Positions 31,459 through 43,785 of a DNA stretch of 64,000 bases are shown piece after piece. Each line of letters begins with the position of its first letter. The first letter of the stretch is position 1. The DNA comes from Flammulina velutipes. Its lineage: Eukaryota > Basidiomycota > Agaricomycetes > Agaricales > Physalacriaceae. Where the stretch lies: assembly GCA_011800155.1 (NCBI GenBank), contig CM022371.1:744001-808000 (forward strand), read 5' to 3'. A model generated the notes under the pieces. The model saw nothing but the letters and a program-made list of their open reading frames with translations. It ran no database searches and was not told where the DNA came from. The translations under genes and the position numbers were made by a program.

Positions 31459-32030
31459 CGCTTGGATTGAGAGTCCACAAAGACAGCATCGTCTTTTGTA
31501 CGAAACGTTGAACCATCCGAGTCTCGGGAACCGAGAATTGGGAACTTGGTTGGAGCCCCGCAGACATGCCGCAGGAGCGGTTGTCGGTAATTTAGAGTGT
31601 TGCAAGGCACTCGACTCTTGATAGGAGCTTTAATGTTGGATGGTCTTTTGTTATGATGAGGAATATTCTGCGAAGCGACTGTGACCCAAGATTTCGGTCA
31701 GAGTTCTCAGGGCACTCAATTTTTCAAGAGCTACCAGCCATTTTGAAGAGTCGGTAGTAAACTAGGAACTTATTAGCCCCGTCCACGCAGCCCAAAAGAT
31801 GAGAAAGGCTCACCTTGTGAGGATGTAACTTGACATGTATCATTATGGCATCTCGTGATGCTACCAGAACCATTGACATCACGTACTTCAACGGCCGCTG
31901 AGCGCTTCAGCATGTCGTATTTTTAACCTTGGATAAGAGTCACACGGCAAATTTTTGAGTTGGATGTCCAATTTAGGGCAATGAGCAGCGTGGTGATGGG
32001 AACTTGAAGAGGTAAATCGAACGAAGGTCG
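31459..32030. other. Intergenic, peroxidase promoter side
   Basis: Upstream of the peroxidase. I see no gene and no clear regulatory box that I can defend. Confidence 0.4.
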
Positions 32031-32280
32031 GGATTGTGGATGACATTGGGTGATACAGATGGTGATGCAGGATAAATAGGTGTAGATGCGTCGGGAGGTA
32101 GCCAGGTCAGGATACACAGTTTGGTCATCGATTCAGATGGTTCTGGTGGTACATTCTGGCAGGCGTTTGGGTCGTTGGTTTCCATTGCTAGTCGGATTCG
32201 GTGCTCATACTTCAAATAGCGCTATTGAGAATGAGAACTATGAATAGGATGTTGCGCGGGTACGCACGAAGAAGAAATGA
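32031..32280 (-). pseudogene. COX16: COX16 relic, last exon and last intron
   Basis: The stretch is similar, base by base and in the same orientation, to the 3' part and 3' flank of the COX16 gene at 35998-36447 (the part coding for RLSAESDEQWEP to PPEPSD and the sequence after it). It has many substitutions and small indels. No full frame remains. It lies just downstream of kinase copy 6, as COX16 itself lies downstream of kinase copy 7. Confidence 0.65.
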
Positions 32281-32671
32281 GCTTTTTACTGCGTAACTTG
32301 GAAAAATTGTCCAGCCTTCCTCGGTGAAGCCGCGTGAGGCAAAAAGCAAGAAAAATGAAGGGGTTCTAGATGATGAGAAATTTATTATTGGGAGAGCTAC
32401 CAGATGTTCGTCCAAAAGTTAAGGTGTAGCTGTTGAATGATGAGCGCTGAACGTTGAACGAACTTTCGCGCTTACAATGGACCGGAATATCCGATTGGTG
32501 ATATATATGGCATCGTGGGAAATGGGCTGGCTCGCCAAACCTAAAGCTTGGCCATTTAATTTTGAAATCACTAAACTAGGTTATGATAAAAGTCAGAACA
32601 ATTGAAAGTGATATAGATCCGTCTCTCCTCGTATGAAGATTGCAAAAAGGAAGGATCGTGTTATAAATATG
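32281..32671. other. Intergenic 3' of kinase copy 6
   Basis: No coding pattern recognised; degenerate flank between the COX16 relic and the kinase stop. Confidence 0.4.
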
Positions 32672-34185
32672 TTAGGAACGTACAGTCTGCCCCTTCTTCG
32701 TCAAGACGGCCTTCGCAAGGAGCCTGAGATACTCCAACCGATGACGGGTTTTATCCTTGACCATTTGCCACGGGTTTTCATAATAGTATAGGTATAGCAT
32801 ATTCGATGTAGGCGATAATAGCGCCCACAGACTAACCCTCGACTTGATGTCTTGAAATTGTTCTAGACATTGCGCGGCGGTTGGGCGAATCTTTGGATCC
32901 TCTTGACGCATCCGACCAATAAGAGGACGCAGAAAAGGTAAATCCTATGTATGACAGATAAGTAACACAACAAACAAGTCATTGGCCAACGCTACCTTGT
33001 CGAACAATTCCTTCAATTCAGTCCCCATCCCATAGATGTCCGCCGGGAATGGGTCATACCAGATTGTCTGAAACTCAGTGCCAGGGAGATCCTCTTTGTA
33101 CTCATACATATCTGGACAATCGTGACCGCCACGAGGTCGAGCACCGATGCGGCGTTCCTCGAAACTAGGGAATGAGACACTCCCACCAAAGTCAAAGAAG
33201 AGATATTTGACTGCGACATCAATACGGTCCTTTCGATTCTTGGGCTCCCGCGGACTCCGAGATGATCCCAAGAACGTCGTCACATTGACCAAGGGGTTCA
33301 TTCCAGCAGGAAACATTGCTGATGGGTCCATGGCGATGTTGTCAGACCGTATATCCCTAAACGGAGGGTTCAGTGAGAAGGTGTTTGAAAATCAGGCATT
33401 GAGATACCAACCGATGAGCAATGTTATGTTTATGCATAAAAACGAGGCCCTGGCAAAGCTATCAGGGCTAGAAGTATCAATTCACATTCCATCTTACCTC
33501 TAGGAGTTGAAAAACGAAGTCGAGCAATTCCATAGTCAATCGAAACGACGGCTGCCGCCAGTCACGTAAGAGAGGCATTACAGCAAAAGCATACTGATCG
33601 GCACGAAGCTTCGGTTCGACGTCCTCCTCGACTGGAAACCATTCCAGCAGCTGAACGCAGTGGTTCATAGGATCATCGCGCAGGTCTTCAGACGATACCA
33701 AAATCATGGTCTTGAGCTCCTCGTCGAATCCTGACTCCAACCGCCAGACACGCTTGATCACGACTTGGGCCCCGTCGGAGATACGTGTGGCGAACATTGC
33801 ACGGATGCGCTGACGTTTGAATGGTATCTAATAGAAATTAGCCCCTGCTCTGAACAAGGGGCGGAAGACAGACAGTGACTGTATCTTCGTATTTATCGGG
33901 CTTTGATTTTGCCTTTTCTGCAGTATGACGAGGACGAGAGTCGTATGGTTTGATCCACGAGGGTTTCCAATCTGGACTATAGCGAGGAAGAAGTTGGTAG
34001 CCCCGACGTTCGAGCATGTTGTATCGGTTCCGCCACCACATTTCCTCCGGGCTGAGTTGTAGAGGATACCCAGGTAGGATGTCCCATATTCGACCCCAAG
34101 TTATTTCACATCCTTCATCTTCAAGAAGTACATTATCAATCAATTCCTCCGTCGGAATACGAGGTTGGGCGGTAAAGCAGTTCAT
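32672..34185 (-). CDS. Kinase-like protein, copy 6 (HRD type, intact)
   Basis: Exons 34185-33874, 33827-33498, 33449-33412, 33356-32996 and 32944-32672 give 437 residues. This is the most kinase-like copy: AQVVIKRV, then HRDIRSDN with the usual arginine formed across the third intron, FDFGGS, PADIYGMG with the subdomain IX aspartate, and DPKIRPTAAQCL. It is more diverged from copies 2 to 5 than they are from one another. It stands head to head with copy 7, 118 bp between start codons, with a TGACGTCA box in between. Confidence 0.82.
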
Positions 34186-34205
34186 GATCAAGAGAAAGGG
34201 ACAAG

Positions 34206-34215
34206 TTGACGTCAG
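34206..34215. promoter_or_regulatory. CRE-like site between divergent kinase copies 6 and 7
   Basis: TTGACGTCAG (core TGACGTCA at 34207-34214) ends about 20 bp upstream of the copy 6 start, the same distance as in copies 2 and 3. Confidence 0.55.
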
Positions 34216-34303
34216 AAACACGCACGGACCGCACATCCGAGCCGTTCAAGTTGATTGTAGCAAAGTGGGCCGTGTATCTTACCGTCGTACTCTTTCGTTC
34301 ACC

Positions 34304-35799
34304 ATGAGCACGCAGCCTCGAATTCCAACAGAGGAAATCATACTGAAGTTTACACTTGACTCAAATGACTATGAAATAAGCTGGGGTCGAATATGGGAGA
34401 TGTGGCCAGGCTATCCACTTCATCTCAACCAGCCGGAATGGTGGTGGCGAAATCGGTACAACATGCTCTTGCGTCGAGGGTATCGACTTCTTCCTCGCTA
34501 CAGTCCAGACTGGAAGCCTTCGTGGATCAAACCGTACGACCCTGCTCCTGCGCATACGGCAGAGGAAGTATCGGCCTGACAAATACGAAGATACAGTGGC
34601 TGTCTGTTCTTCACCACCTTCTTCAAGACCGAGGACCAAATTGTATTAGGTACCAGTCAATGGTCGCCGCATTCCCGCTATGTTTGCCGCACGTATCTCC
34701 GACGAGGCGCAAGTTGTCATCAAGCGCGTCTGGAGTCTGGAGTCGGGGGTCGACGAGGAACTCAAAACCATGATATTAGTGTCATCTGAGGGCCTTCGAG
34801 ATGATACCATGAATCATTGCATTCAGCTATTGGATTGGTTTCCGCTTGAGGACGACGTCGAACCAGAGCTTAGTGATTATCGGTTCGCTTTCGCTGTTAT
34901 GCCTCTCTTGCGCGACTGGAGGCTACCTTCATTTCGGCTGGCTGTGGAATCGCTCGAATTTATTTCGCAACTCCTGGAGGTAGGTCCTCATGTGTCGATC
35001 CATCCTCGCTCACTCACAAATTCATGGGGCTCGTTTTTATGCAAAAAAACAACATTACTCTCGGATTAGCAGCCTTCTCAGTCTTCTCAATTTTCCCTTC
35101 AACGCTAAATGCCATACTAGCGATATACGGTCTGACAATATTGGCATGGACCCGTCTACGATGTTCCTTTCTGGTATGAACCCGTTGGTCAATCTAACGA
35201 CGTTTTTGGGATTATCTCGAAGTCCACGGGAGCCACAGGATCGAAAGGATCGCGTCCCAGTCAAATACCTGTTCTTTGACTTTGGCGAGAGCCTTTCGTT
35301 TCCTAGTTTTGAGGAACGGCGCATCGCTCGTGCAGCTTCCAGCTCTCATTTCTATCCGGAGATGGTTGAGGTGGACGAGGATCTACCTGAGGGTCAGTGG
35401 ATGTGGCATGATCCCTTTCCGGCGGAGATTTATGTGATGGGGAGGGAGCTAGAGGCGTCTTTCTACAAGGTGGTGTTTTTTAGTTTATTCCCTTCGTCGC
35501 TCATGCTGCAATCCGCGTAGGATTTGCCTTTTTTGAGACCTCTAATGGATAGCATGCATCAAGAGGACCCAAAGGCTCGACCAACTGCAATGCAATGTTT
35601 AGAACGATTTCAAGATATCAAATCGAGGTTAAGTCGGTGGGCACTGTTGTCTCCTGTGTCGAATATGATACACGTGTACTATGGCTATCAACATCCATGG
35701 CACAAGGTCAAGGACATGAATCGCCATCGATACGAGTATCTTCGACTTTTCTCGAAGGCTGCCTTCACGCAGAAGGGATGGAGGGCGATACATTTATAA
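34304..35799 (+). pseudogene. Kinase-like family, copy 7, degenerate
   Basis: The start MSTQPRIPTEE and all five exon regions are recognisable, but three independent faults are visible. A frameshift near 34565 ends exon 1 at TGA instead of DKYEDTVA. The intron before exon 3 has lost its AG (ATTCATGGGG where the others have AGGGG). The donor after exon 3 has changed from GGGTTAGC to GGATTAGC, and the His of the catalytic loop is Leu. Exons 2 (34656-34980), 4 (DIRSDNIGMDPSTMF) and 5 (35521-35799) remain open. It is likely a decayed gene. Confidence 0.82.
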
Positions 35800-35997
35800 C
35801 GTACGATAATAATAACTGCTCTTCTAGACGGCTATGTACGACTGGTTTTCTTTATTCTAATAATTCATCGGGCACGAGCAGCGCGTTTGAAGCGGCAAAT
35901 TGAACAGAGGTCGTCATTGTAGATATAATTGGGTGATACAGATTGTAATGCAGGATAAATAAATGTGGATGCGTCAAAGAGGTAGCCAGGTCATGAT

Positions 35998-36447
35998 TTA
36001 TGGTTTGGTATCGGATGGCTCTGGTGGTGGTACGCCCCATTCCGGTAGGCCTTTCGGTCGTTGGATTCGCTTGGGTTCCCATTGCTCGTCGGATTCGGCA
36101 CTCAAACGCTGCTGGGAATTAGGTTGATGAATTGAATGCCGTACGGGATTACGCACGAAGTATTCCTCCCGTATGTCGAACTTCTTCCTGTTGGCTTTGT
36201 CCAGGCCTATTTCCTGCTCCTTCGTAACCTATTCCGAGATTTATGATGGCTGAATATGACGGGAAAATAGACGCACGGCTTTCAGTTTCTGATCATGTAC
36301 ATCGTACCGCGCCTGGGTCAACGGGGTCAACGCAAAGGACGCTGCCACCATGAGAAGCACAAATGGGATGCCGAACAAAGCAGGATTCTTTTGGACTGCT
36401 TGGTTGAACCGTGTCGTGTTGAGCGGCTTGCGTGGAAAATTAGACAT
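35998..36447 (-). CDS. COX16: Cytochrome c oxidase assembly protein Cox16
   Basis: Exons 36447-36277, 36228-36157 and 36111-35998 give 118 residues. Cox16 is a small inner-membrane protein that helps assemble cytochrome c oxidase, at the copper/Cox2 module. It shows FPRKPLNTTRFNQAVQKNP, one membrane span (about residues 28-46, FGIPFVLLMVAASFALTPL), the family motif TQARYDVHDQK, KKFDIREEYF and the end WEPKRIQRPKGLPEWG. The gene is convergent with kinase copy 7. Confidence 0.92.
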
Positions 36448-36945
36448 GGTGGTAGGAGGCGAAGGATCAACGCGCCGGACAAATGATCTTTGTCTCCTAC
36501 CACCGTCATGTTTGAATATTTGAACTTCCAACCATTTCTTCAGCTGGTTAGTGGCTCCTTCCTACAAAACTGTGACTACTCTCCGCCCACGAACCTTCGA
36601 GAACACGGTATCTATCAAAACAAAGATTTCTGGCCGGCCTTGGACACCTGCTGCTTACTGCGAACCTCTGCTTATGACCCTTAAAACTATATGATAATAC
36701 CCCCACAAACAAGGATGACTCGTATTCTCCACTGCGTTGATAAACTCCGAGACCTGAAACCCGCTGAAGGACCATGTGCAATGGATTCATCTAGTGCCTA
36801 ATCCCACATCGGTTAGTCTATTGTTTCCGCTTGACACTGAACTGAGGTTTCTGCACTGAAGGCTATACATGAAGTGGATCAGCACGAGGTGGACCACGGG
36901 CTTATCTATCCCTCATAGCTCCTACCACCTTATCCTTGCTCCTCC
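36448..36945. other. Divergent intergenic region, COX16 / DUF6535 gene
   Basis: Promoter region of both genes. No further gene seen. Confidence 0.5.
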
Positions 36946-39900
36946 ATGGTCAAATCCTCCTCCATAACCACGACTTCCCAGCGGCACGACGAACATCTAT
37001 ACCCCGACACCGACGACAATAACTCGGACTCAGCTTCTCAGGCCACATCTGCCTCAAGGCAGCCAATGCACCGGCGTTCAATGCGCAAGAGAAAACGCAG
37101 AGTGATGGGGTTGAAAAGCAAGAAACAAAGAGGTGAGCATGTTGCTCGCTGTGCTTGATATTAAGTAACCTTTCGCCATGCAGGAAATGACCCACACGAC
37201 TACGAGCAAAAGTATCCGGAAGACGAGCCCTACAAGGCGATGGGACCAATGGCAAGGATGTGGAAAGTCTTCTTGGACGAGTGCGCAGACTTCAATGCGG
37301 AGATGGTGGATGATTGGCGGGATACACTGGATGTGCTCCTTGTTTTCGTGAGTCGAATCGTGTTGTAATCAGCTTTTTAAACTCAACGTTATATACTAGG
37401 CCGGATTGTTCTCTGCGGTTGTCACCACCTTTATCTCCCAGACTAGTCAGAAACTCCAGCCTGATTACACCCAAATCACTGCGTCCAAACTATCTGAAGT
37501 GGCCGAACTCGTTCGCGCTGCGATGACAGGCGGACCAGAAGACGTAAAGGCGATCCCGCGAGCAGCTGAAACCGTCGCGAGCTTCAAGCCGGATCTCACG
37601 GCGGTCTGGGTCAATGGACTGTGGTTTACGAGCTTAGCGCTGAGCCTTGCAACCGCGTTGCTAGCTGTGTTGACCAAGCAGTGGATTCACCAGTACATGT
37701 CAGTTCCATCGGGTACTCCTCGTGATCGTAGTCATACTCGCCACTACAGGTTCCTCAACTTGGAGAGATGGCATGTACCAATGGTCATCGGCGTCCTCCC
37801 CGTTCTCCTGCACCTTTCCTTTGGCATTTTCTTTGCCGGGTTGGTTGTGTTTCTCCACGCTATCAACCTTACGACGTCTTCTGTCACCACCGGCATCGTG
37901 GCATTGGGTTTTGCTGCCTACTTTGGCACAAACCTCCTTCCCCTCTTCAAACCAGATTGTCCGTACAAGACTCCGCTCAGTCTCTACTCGTATGGCATCT
38001 CGATGAGCATCTGGAATTGCTTCAAGAGATCCACAGAGGCACAGTTGAATGCCGATGGGGGTGCTGGAAATTCCACTCCAGATGGTCCAACATCGTTGTG
38101 GGATGTGGAGAAAGAGCAGGTGCAACAGAATGCTGACTTTCTCGATGCACGCTGCCTCTCGTGGCTTTACAACACAACTTCCAACTCGTCGGTCCAATCC
38201 ATTGCCATTCAAGCCTTCAGTGATCTCCCTTTACGGTGCACCAAAATCTTTCAGGAGAGTGTCATGGCAACTGCGCAGACCATTCAGGATATGGTCGCAC
38301 CAGAGAATGCCGTGCCAGGTCGCCACAGCGTGCGTGTACGACTCACTCGGGCCTGGTACAAATTCAACACTGAAGAGGATCCCCCGCGCTCAGCGCAAGA
38401 CCACGATCCATTGTCTATCGCATTCTTAACAGATACCAAACACCAAAAAGAGGCGGCGGATTTTCTTATTGAGGAGATCTCCAATCCGATGGTGGAAATT
38501 GACGTGCTGTCATGGGCAGTTATTCTTCGCAATGCCCTCCAGAGTGGGACAGATTGGCTAGACGTCCACGATCCACATTCCAAAGTCTGGGCAACTCTGG
38601 TTAAATTGAGTCTTTCGAAGCATGTCTGCCTCTCGGACGAAACTTGCAACGTTGGGACTCTCATGACCATGTGTGTCAACGTCGGAAGGACGACCCCGGG
38701 AGACAGAGTTTATTGCACCTTGTCAATTCTTGACCTTCCCGGTGTCGACGAGCCCATGGATTTCCACGTGGCTGTGGCCAACTTTCTACTTCCTTCGTTT
38801 TCAGACATCTTATGGACCCTCGGATATCCCTCTTCTGCCCACTCAACAGAGTGCCACATCCTCCCTCCTCAACTCCGCCTTCATCTCGATTTGTTCCAAA
38901 CATCTTACGTCCGAAGAGGGTTCGATATCGGCATCACAGCTGGCACCGTCATGAAGGTGCTCATTCAACATTTCAAAAGCTATGTTGGGATAGTGGACTT
39001 TATCGGGGCGGACGTGACCAGGGCTCATCCTACGTTCTCGCTCGCAACCTTCCGTGTAGTTTGCGCTGTTGTAGGCTCGCACGAGTTTACATCCGGATCT
39101 TTCACGTTCTTAGAGCAGTGCGATGTTCTTCACGTACTCTTCAGGCTTCTTGTTTCGAACGAGACCTCTCGGATCGCATTTACGGCCTGGCTTTCGCGGT
39201 CCAAGGCCAAAACAATCATCGATATTGTCTTTGCGGATCCTCAGGTGATCCATTCGCCGTTGATTACGGACATTCTGGAGCATACAGCTTCATCCAAATC
39301 GCAGCTGCTAGTCTATGAGGTTTACTCTGCCTTAAGGCGACGGGAATGGATCAAAAGTGTTTGGACGCTCATTTCCCTGTCAGACCGGGAGAAGGATCCA
39401 TATCACCATGCATATCCATTCATGTGCTCGGCTTTTGTCGATGGTCTTGACGTCTTGAAGGATCGTGACCTCTCCGAATATCAACACACCATGGACTATA
39501 TTACCAAGCATTCCAATCTCATCGACCTTGCGGTAGCCATCCTGATGGTGGACGTCGATAAAAGGGAGAGCATTCGACAACTTGCTTCGATTGCTGGGAA
39601 GGACACGTGGAGTTCTTGCTGCGATCACCTACGCCTGTTTTTATTCGACCAGCCATACCTCTCATCGACTTCGTCCCAGTCGGACATCCAGCGCGCCTTC
39701 AACTATCACGCCAACTTCATGCAAGGCCGACATCCTTACAACTTCAAAGTGACACTATCGTACGGCAAGTTCGCGGACCTGGCGGATTTGGTCGCTTCTA
39801 CTGCGTATGCACCCACCAATGTGAGTACGCTTCCAAGGACGGAGGCAACATAGTGCATTCACTAATCAATTGTAGACGTCGGAGGGGTGCGTTAAGAGAG

Positions 39901-39992
39901 TCCCTGGTTGGAGAAAAGTTGTATCTGGCTGGATCGAACGAGTGACTGCCAGTAGCGAATCTGATGACGATAACGGGAAGGAGAGTGTTTAA
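36946..39992 (+). CDS. DUF6535 multi-span membrane protein
   Basis: Exons 36946-37132, 37184-37347, 37400-39820 and 39876-39992 give 962 residues. The N-terminus is basic and serine-rich (RRSMRKRKRR). The DUF6535 region follows, with its usual order: YKAMGPMARMWKVFLDE, a span AGLFSAVVTTF, WVNGLWFTSLALSLATALLA, KQWIHQYM, HVPMVIGVLPVLLHLSFGIF and SVTTGIVALGFAAYFGTNLL. The remaining about 650 residues are a helical, soluble-looking domain without a known fold. The family is expanded in Agaricomycetes and its role is unknown. Confidence 0.85.
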
Positions 39993-40136
39993 GCTGGGTT
40001 GTTAGGGAACCTTCAACACCGCCACAGTATTGTAATCATGCTAACTTTGGTGAAATCTTTCGCTTCTATGTAGGTACTATAGAACGTAGGTGTGAATATC
40101 AAGTTATAAAGAATCAGTGAGGTAGTATTTGAGTAA

Positions 40137-41377
40137 TTAGCGATCCAGGGGAAAGGATATACCAACATCTACGTATTTCATGGAGTTGGCTGCCCGGTTT
40201 GCTGCAGCTTCCTATTTCTTCTTTGATATCGCAGGCTTTCCGCATGCGACCCAGCGTTGTTCCAACCACATTTCCACATCGAGGTAACCAGGAAAGACGG
40301 ATATGCGCAGCGAAATTGCGCCCGTTTCCAAACCAAGAGCCCTCAGGCTCATCTCTATCGCTGGAGATTGAATTCTATGCTGGACATCGGGTATCATCCA
40401 TTTGTCATAGGGAGACATATCCTCCCCTTCCGCTGGCGCCGTCCACAGTCCTAAATCTTCGGCCATGCGCCGATACGCCACACGCTCGCGATCAAGTTCC
40501 ATCAATACTACGCAAAAGCGTTCCACTTGTTCTTTGTTCATTTGTCCGGACGAGGACATGAAGAGCCGGAACTCAAATGTATGTCCGAGGGGATAGCCCC
40601 AGATACGATTTGAAGCTCGTAGCCTTCGGATTTCTTCGCTATATTCCCGAATCGTCGCATCGTTGGGGGACGCAACGTCGATGCAGGGTTGGGGGTTGTA
40701 TAGTATCTGTGTTTAATGGTCTGACAGAGCTACTTCCACCTCTTGGGACGACGGCTGAGTAAGGAATGACCCAGTAAAAGGGGTACTGTGGCAGAGGCAA
40801 GGAGGGTTTTCTGCACACAAGGCAGAAAACTTAGTCCAGAGTTTGAAATGCTGAGCGAATGACGGTGAAATGATGATCTTAGTGTGACAGTCGATAAAGA
40901 TGATAAGTTCAAGTAGGTTCCTCCCCAATATTTCGGCGTGGGGCTCAGCCCGAGGATCACGAAGGGGGGAGTCCTCTGGGATTGGAATAAAGATTCTGGT
41001 GGGGTCGGATTCGATGCCAATCAGGACGATGAATAGATTATCCTGCTTCCTGACGTGACACTTGATGATGTTCTGGAGACGATTCTGAAACGTTGTTATC
41101 GCTGTGGCGGGTGAATAATCGATACAGTGACGGAGCTGCCCTTTTCCTCGTCTGCAATGGTGTAGTTGAAAGGTCGAGTAGCCAGCCATGAAGAGTGTTC
41201 TGTGTCGTATTGCGGATCATCGCTGAGCTTTAGATACCAACGTATGTAGTCCTCTGTGATCTGCTCTCCGGCCGGCACATCAACACAATTAGCCAGTAGG
41301 CCACATACGAATGTTTTCGGAGGTCGATTAGGCTTTATGGGTGGTTTGGAGAACAATCGGCTGAAGCAATTGGGCAT
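40137..41377 (-). pseudogene. Caspase-like family pseudogene
   Basis: This is a copy of the gene at 20540-21805 in the other orientation. It opens MPNCFSRLFSKPPIKPNRPP. A deletion around 41105 (about 20 nt, after the codons for TVS) shifts the frame, a TAA follows SDH near 40720, and TGG becomes TAG after ISKKK near 40210. The rest is well preserved, including the end at 40139-40137. At least three disabling changes make it a clear pseudogene. Confidence 0.9.
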
Positions 41378-41856
41378 TGGTGGTATGTACTTGAGCTGGA
41401 ATGCGTGGGAACTTCGGCGACTTATCTGTCCCCGCCACCGTCCTCGACGGCCACAAGCAGCCTCAATGCCTGTTCACGTCGGTATTTCCTTGTCAAAGAA
41501 CATTATTAACTGATCTCAGTCGTCGCATTGGCGCCAGAAAGGACGCACTTTCATTGGTTGGAGAATAGTGGTATCTAGCTGAATGAACGAGCGGCTGTCG
41601 GTGACGACGCGGAACAAGGTGGAATGGACTCAAAAAAGGCAGACCCTTCTGAAAACGCGGTCAGCTGCGATGGGTCTGCTCGCCAGAGCCATACACGATA
41701 TTTGTCTGCTTCTTTATTGGACGGGTTGCTCTTCGTCGCGCTTGCCGAATTTGAAGAGCAAGTTTTTGAGGTGCGTGATCTCGTACTCTGAACTCACAAT
41801 CAGCGACATTGAACTCATAAAATTCTTCATCATGACACATCTCTTCAATACATGTC
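41378..41856. other. Intergenic between the caspase-like pseudogene and the MFS gene
   Basis: No gene recognised. A short stretch at 41405-41460 resembles the 5' flank of ADE12 (about 53668-53770), but weakly. Confidence 0.4.
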
Positions 41857-43785
41857 CTAATCGTTGCGTCTCGGACTCCTCGGAACACATGCCCAAAGAC
41901 CGCCCATAATAACAAGCATGCCCACAACCCTTAACATAATAGTCAGCCTCGTTCAGTGGATGAAAGCATTTTGCTCACATTGGCTGCAAAGTTTTGATAC
42001 CAGAGTTATTCGCGACAGCTCCAGTAATGAAAGGAAGCATAGCACTTCCCGCCTGTCCCAAACTCGCGATCCATCCCACGCTCCCGGAAAGAAGCCATCG
42101 AGGGAGAACACGAGCGGCGTACGACATGAGGATCGGGTACATGGGTCCTAGCACGAATCCGACAAAGGATACCGCCACCGCACCACCGATGAGGGAGGGC
42201 ACGAACCAAACGATGAGCTCAAGGCTGTTTATGCGTGTTAGAGATGATATTGTGCGAGGGTAGGGATAACTCACCCTATGGCTAGGGCTGTGTAGATAAA
42301 CATAGCAGCTCTGTCCCCGAGCTATACGAGTATTCAATACTGAAAGTCGCGATGCTTTGACTGAACTCACCTTCTGAGATACCCATATGAGCGCCAGTCT
42401 TCCGAGCATCAGGCCTGAACGAGAAGGGTGGTATTAGTAGGACTAGTCAGAGATCTTACAGAAGATACCTACCGCCAAAGAAACCCGATGAAATATAACC
42501 AGAAGACGGGCCACCTTCCCTCACTTGCTGAATGAACGTGACGATCCACCCTAACAAATTGTTTCGTCAATTAAAAAAACACAAAGGTGTTACAACCAAC
42601 TTACCGCCAATTGTAACCTCAGCACCAACATAAAACAAGCAGAATATGCCAAGGAGATGGACAGTCTTCAAGCTGAGAATCTGCCTCATCTTGCTATGTT
42701 CGCTCGTTCCACGTTCTGTGGCGGGCAAGCCAACACGAGCTAGACATGCTATAACAGTATACTCAGTAAATCGTGCAATCAAGGCGACGTGACGATCATA
42801 ACGAACCGTCAAGATCTCTGCCTCTAAACACCAAACTCAACATCAGAGTGTTTATGAGCGACAGGGCAAGAGATACTAGATAGTGGAAGGACCATCGGTC
42901 CATGGTTGCAAACTGGGTCGATACGAGAGGCGCAGAGAAAGCACCAAACCCTGAGAAAGAGCCTCAATGGCCAGCGCAAAAAGTTGTGGTCTGATCAAAC
43001 GAACCATACGCGGCTTGAAGAACCATCATCTTGAGCTCTGGCCGACTCTTCAAGCTCGCGACATATGTCACGGCTTGAGCGTCCTGCACTGCCATTCATC
43101 AGATTGATTTCTGAATGAGATGACCAAGACTGACTTGAAGTGATAAGCCAATCCCGTTGAGCACGAACATCATGATATACAGTGGGAAAGGGACCCCAGC
43201 TGACTGGACGGAGTATACTATGACCTGGCATATAGAAGCTGTAATAGAACGTTATGAGTCGTCTTGTTCAAGACGACAAAAAGAGGTACATACCACCGAG
43301 AATTACTTTTCCAAACCCAAACCGATCCGTCAAGGGGACGTTGATGATAGCACCAGTAATGAAGCCCTACGAACTTTGTGTTATTACATTGACCGTCTAA
43401 TCCAGAATACTTACAACACAGGCCATGACGAAGATCAAAGATACGACTATAAAATTTACCTAGTGGACATTTGAGCAATTGTCGATCAAGGATAGAGTCT
43501 GATTGCACGTACATGATAGACTTCTTGTAGACGTGGTATGAGAGGGCCTGAGGTGCCGTCGTTCCAGCCGCACAACATCTTTACCCAGCAGACCGCACCG
43601 AACTGGAGAGCGGACGTCCACTGCATCCTCTTGTCAATGTGAGGCTGGGAGCCGGATTCGGAGATAGTTAAGGTCAAAGCCTGGTCAGCTTCGAGCTCCG
43701 AGATATTCCTTTCATCAGAGAGACTGTGCGTTTTTGTTCGTGAGATTGTTTCGAGCTCAACGTTCTCCACAAGCGTAGAGGTCAT
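41857..43785 (-). CDS. MFS transporter
   Basis: Many short introns, from the ATG at 43785 to the TAG at 41859-41857. The N-terminal cytosolic part (SETIS-like, charged) leads to spans with family-like signatures: FVMACVGF, GAIINVPLTDRFGFGK (the A-loop D-R-G motif of the major facilitator superfamily), GAFSAPLVSTQF, WSFHYLVSLALSL, FCLFYVGAEVTIGG, GYISSGFFGG and GFVLGPMYPILM. The closest general type is the fucose-permease/Bsc6-like group of fungal sugar-type carriers. The substrate is not readable. Exon borders in the middle are approximate. Confidence 0.83.

Noticed and set aside
31973..32415. Minus-strand frames near the COX16 relic as a separate gene
   Set aside because: Their sequence is explained as shifted frames of the COX16 3' end, with no independent domain.
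41405..41460. Similarity to the 5' flank of ADE12 (about 53668-53770)
   Set aside because: Only about 50 bp and gapped. It may also resemble the flank of the caspase-like gene near 500-560. Too weak to call a duplication.
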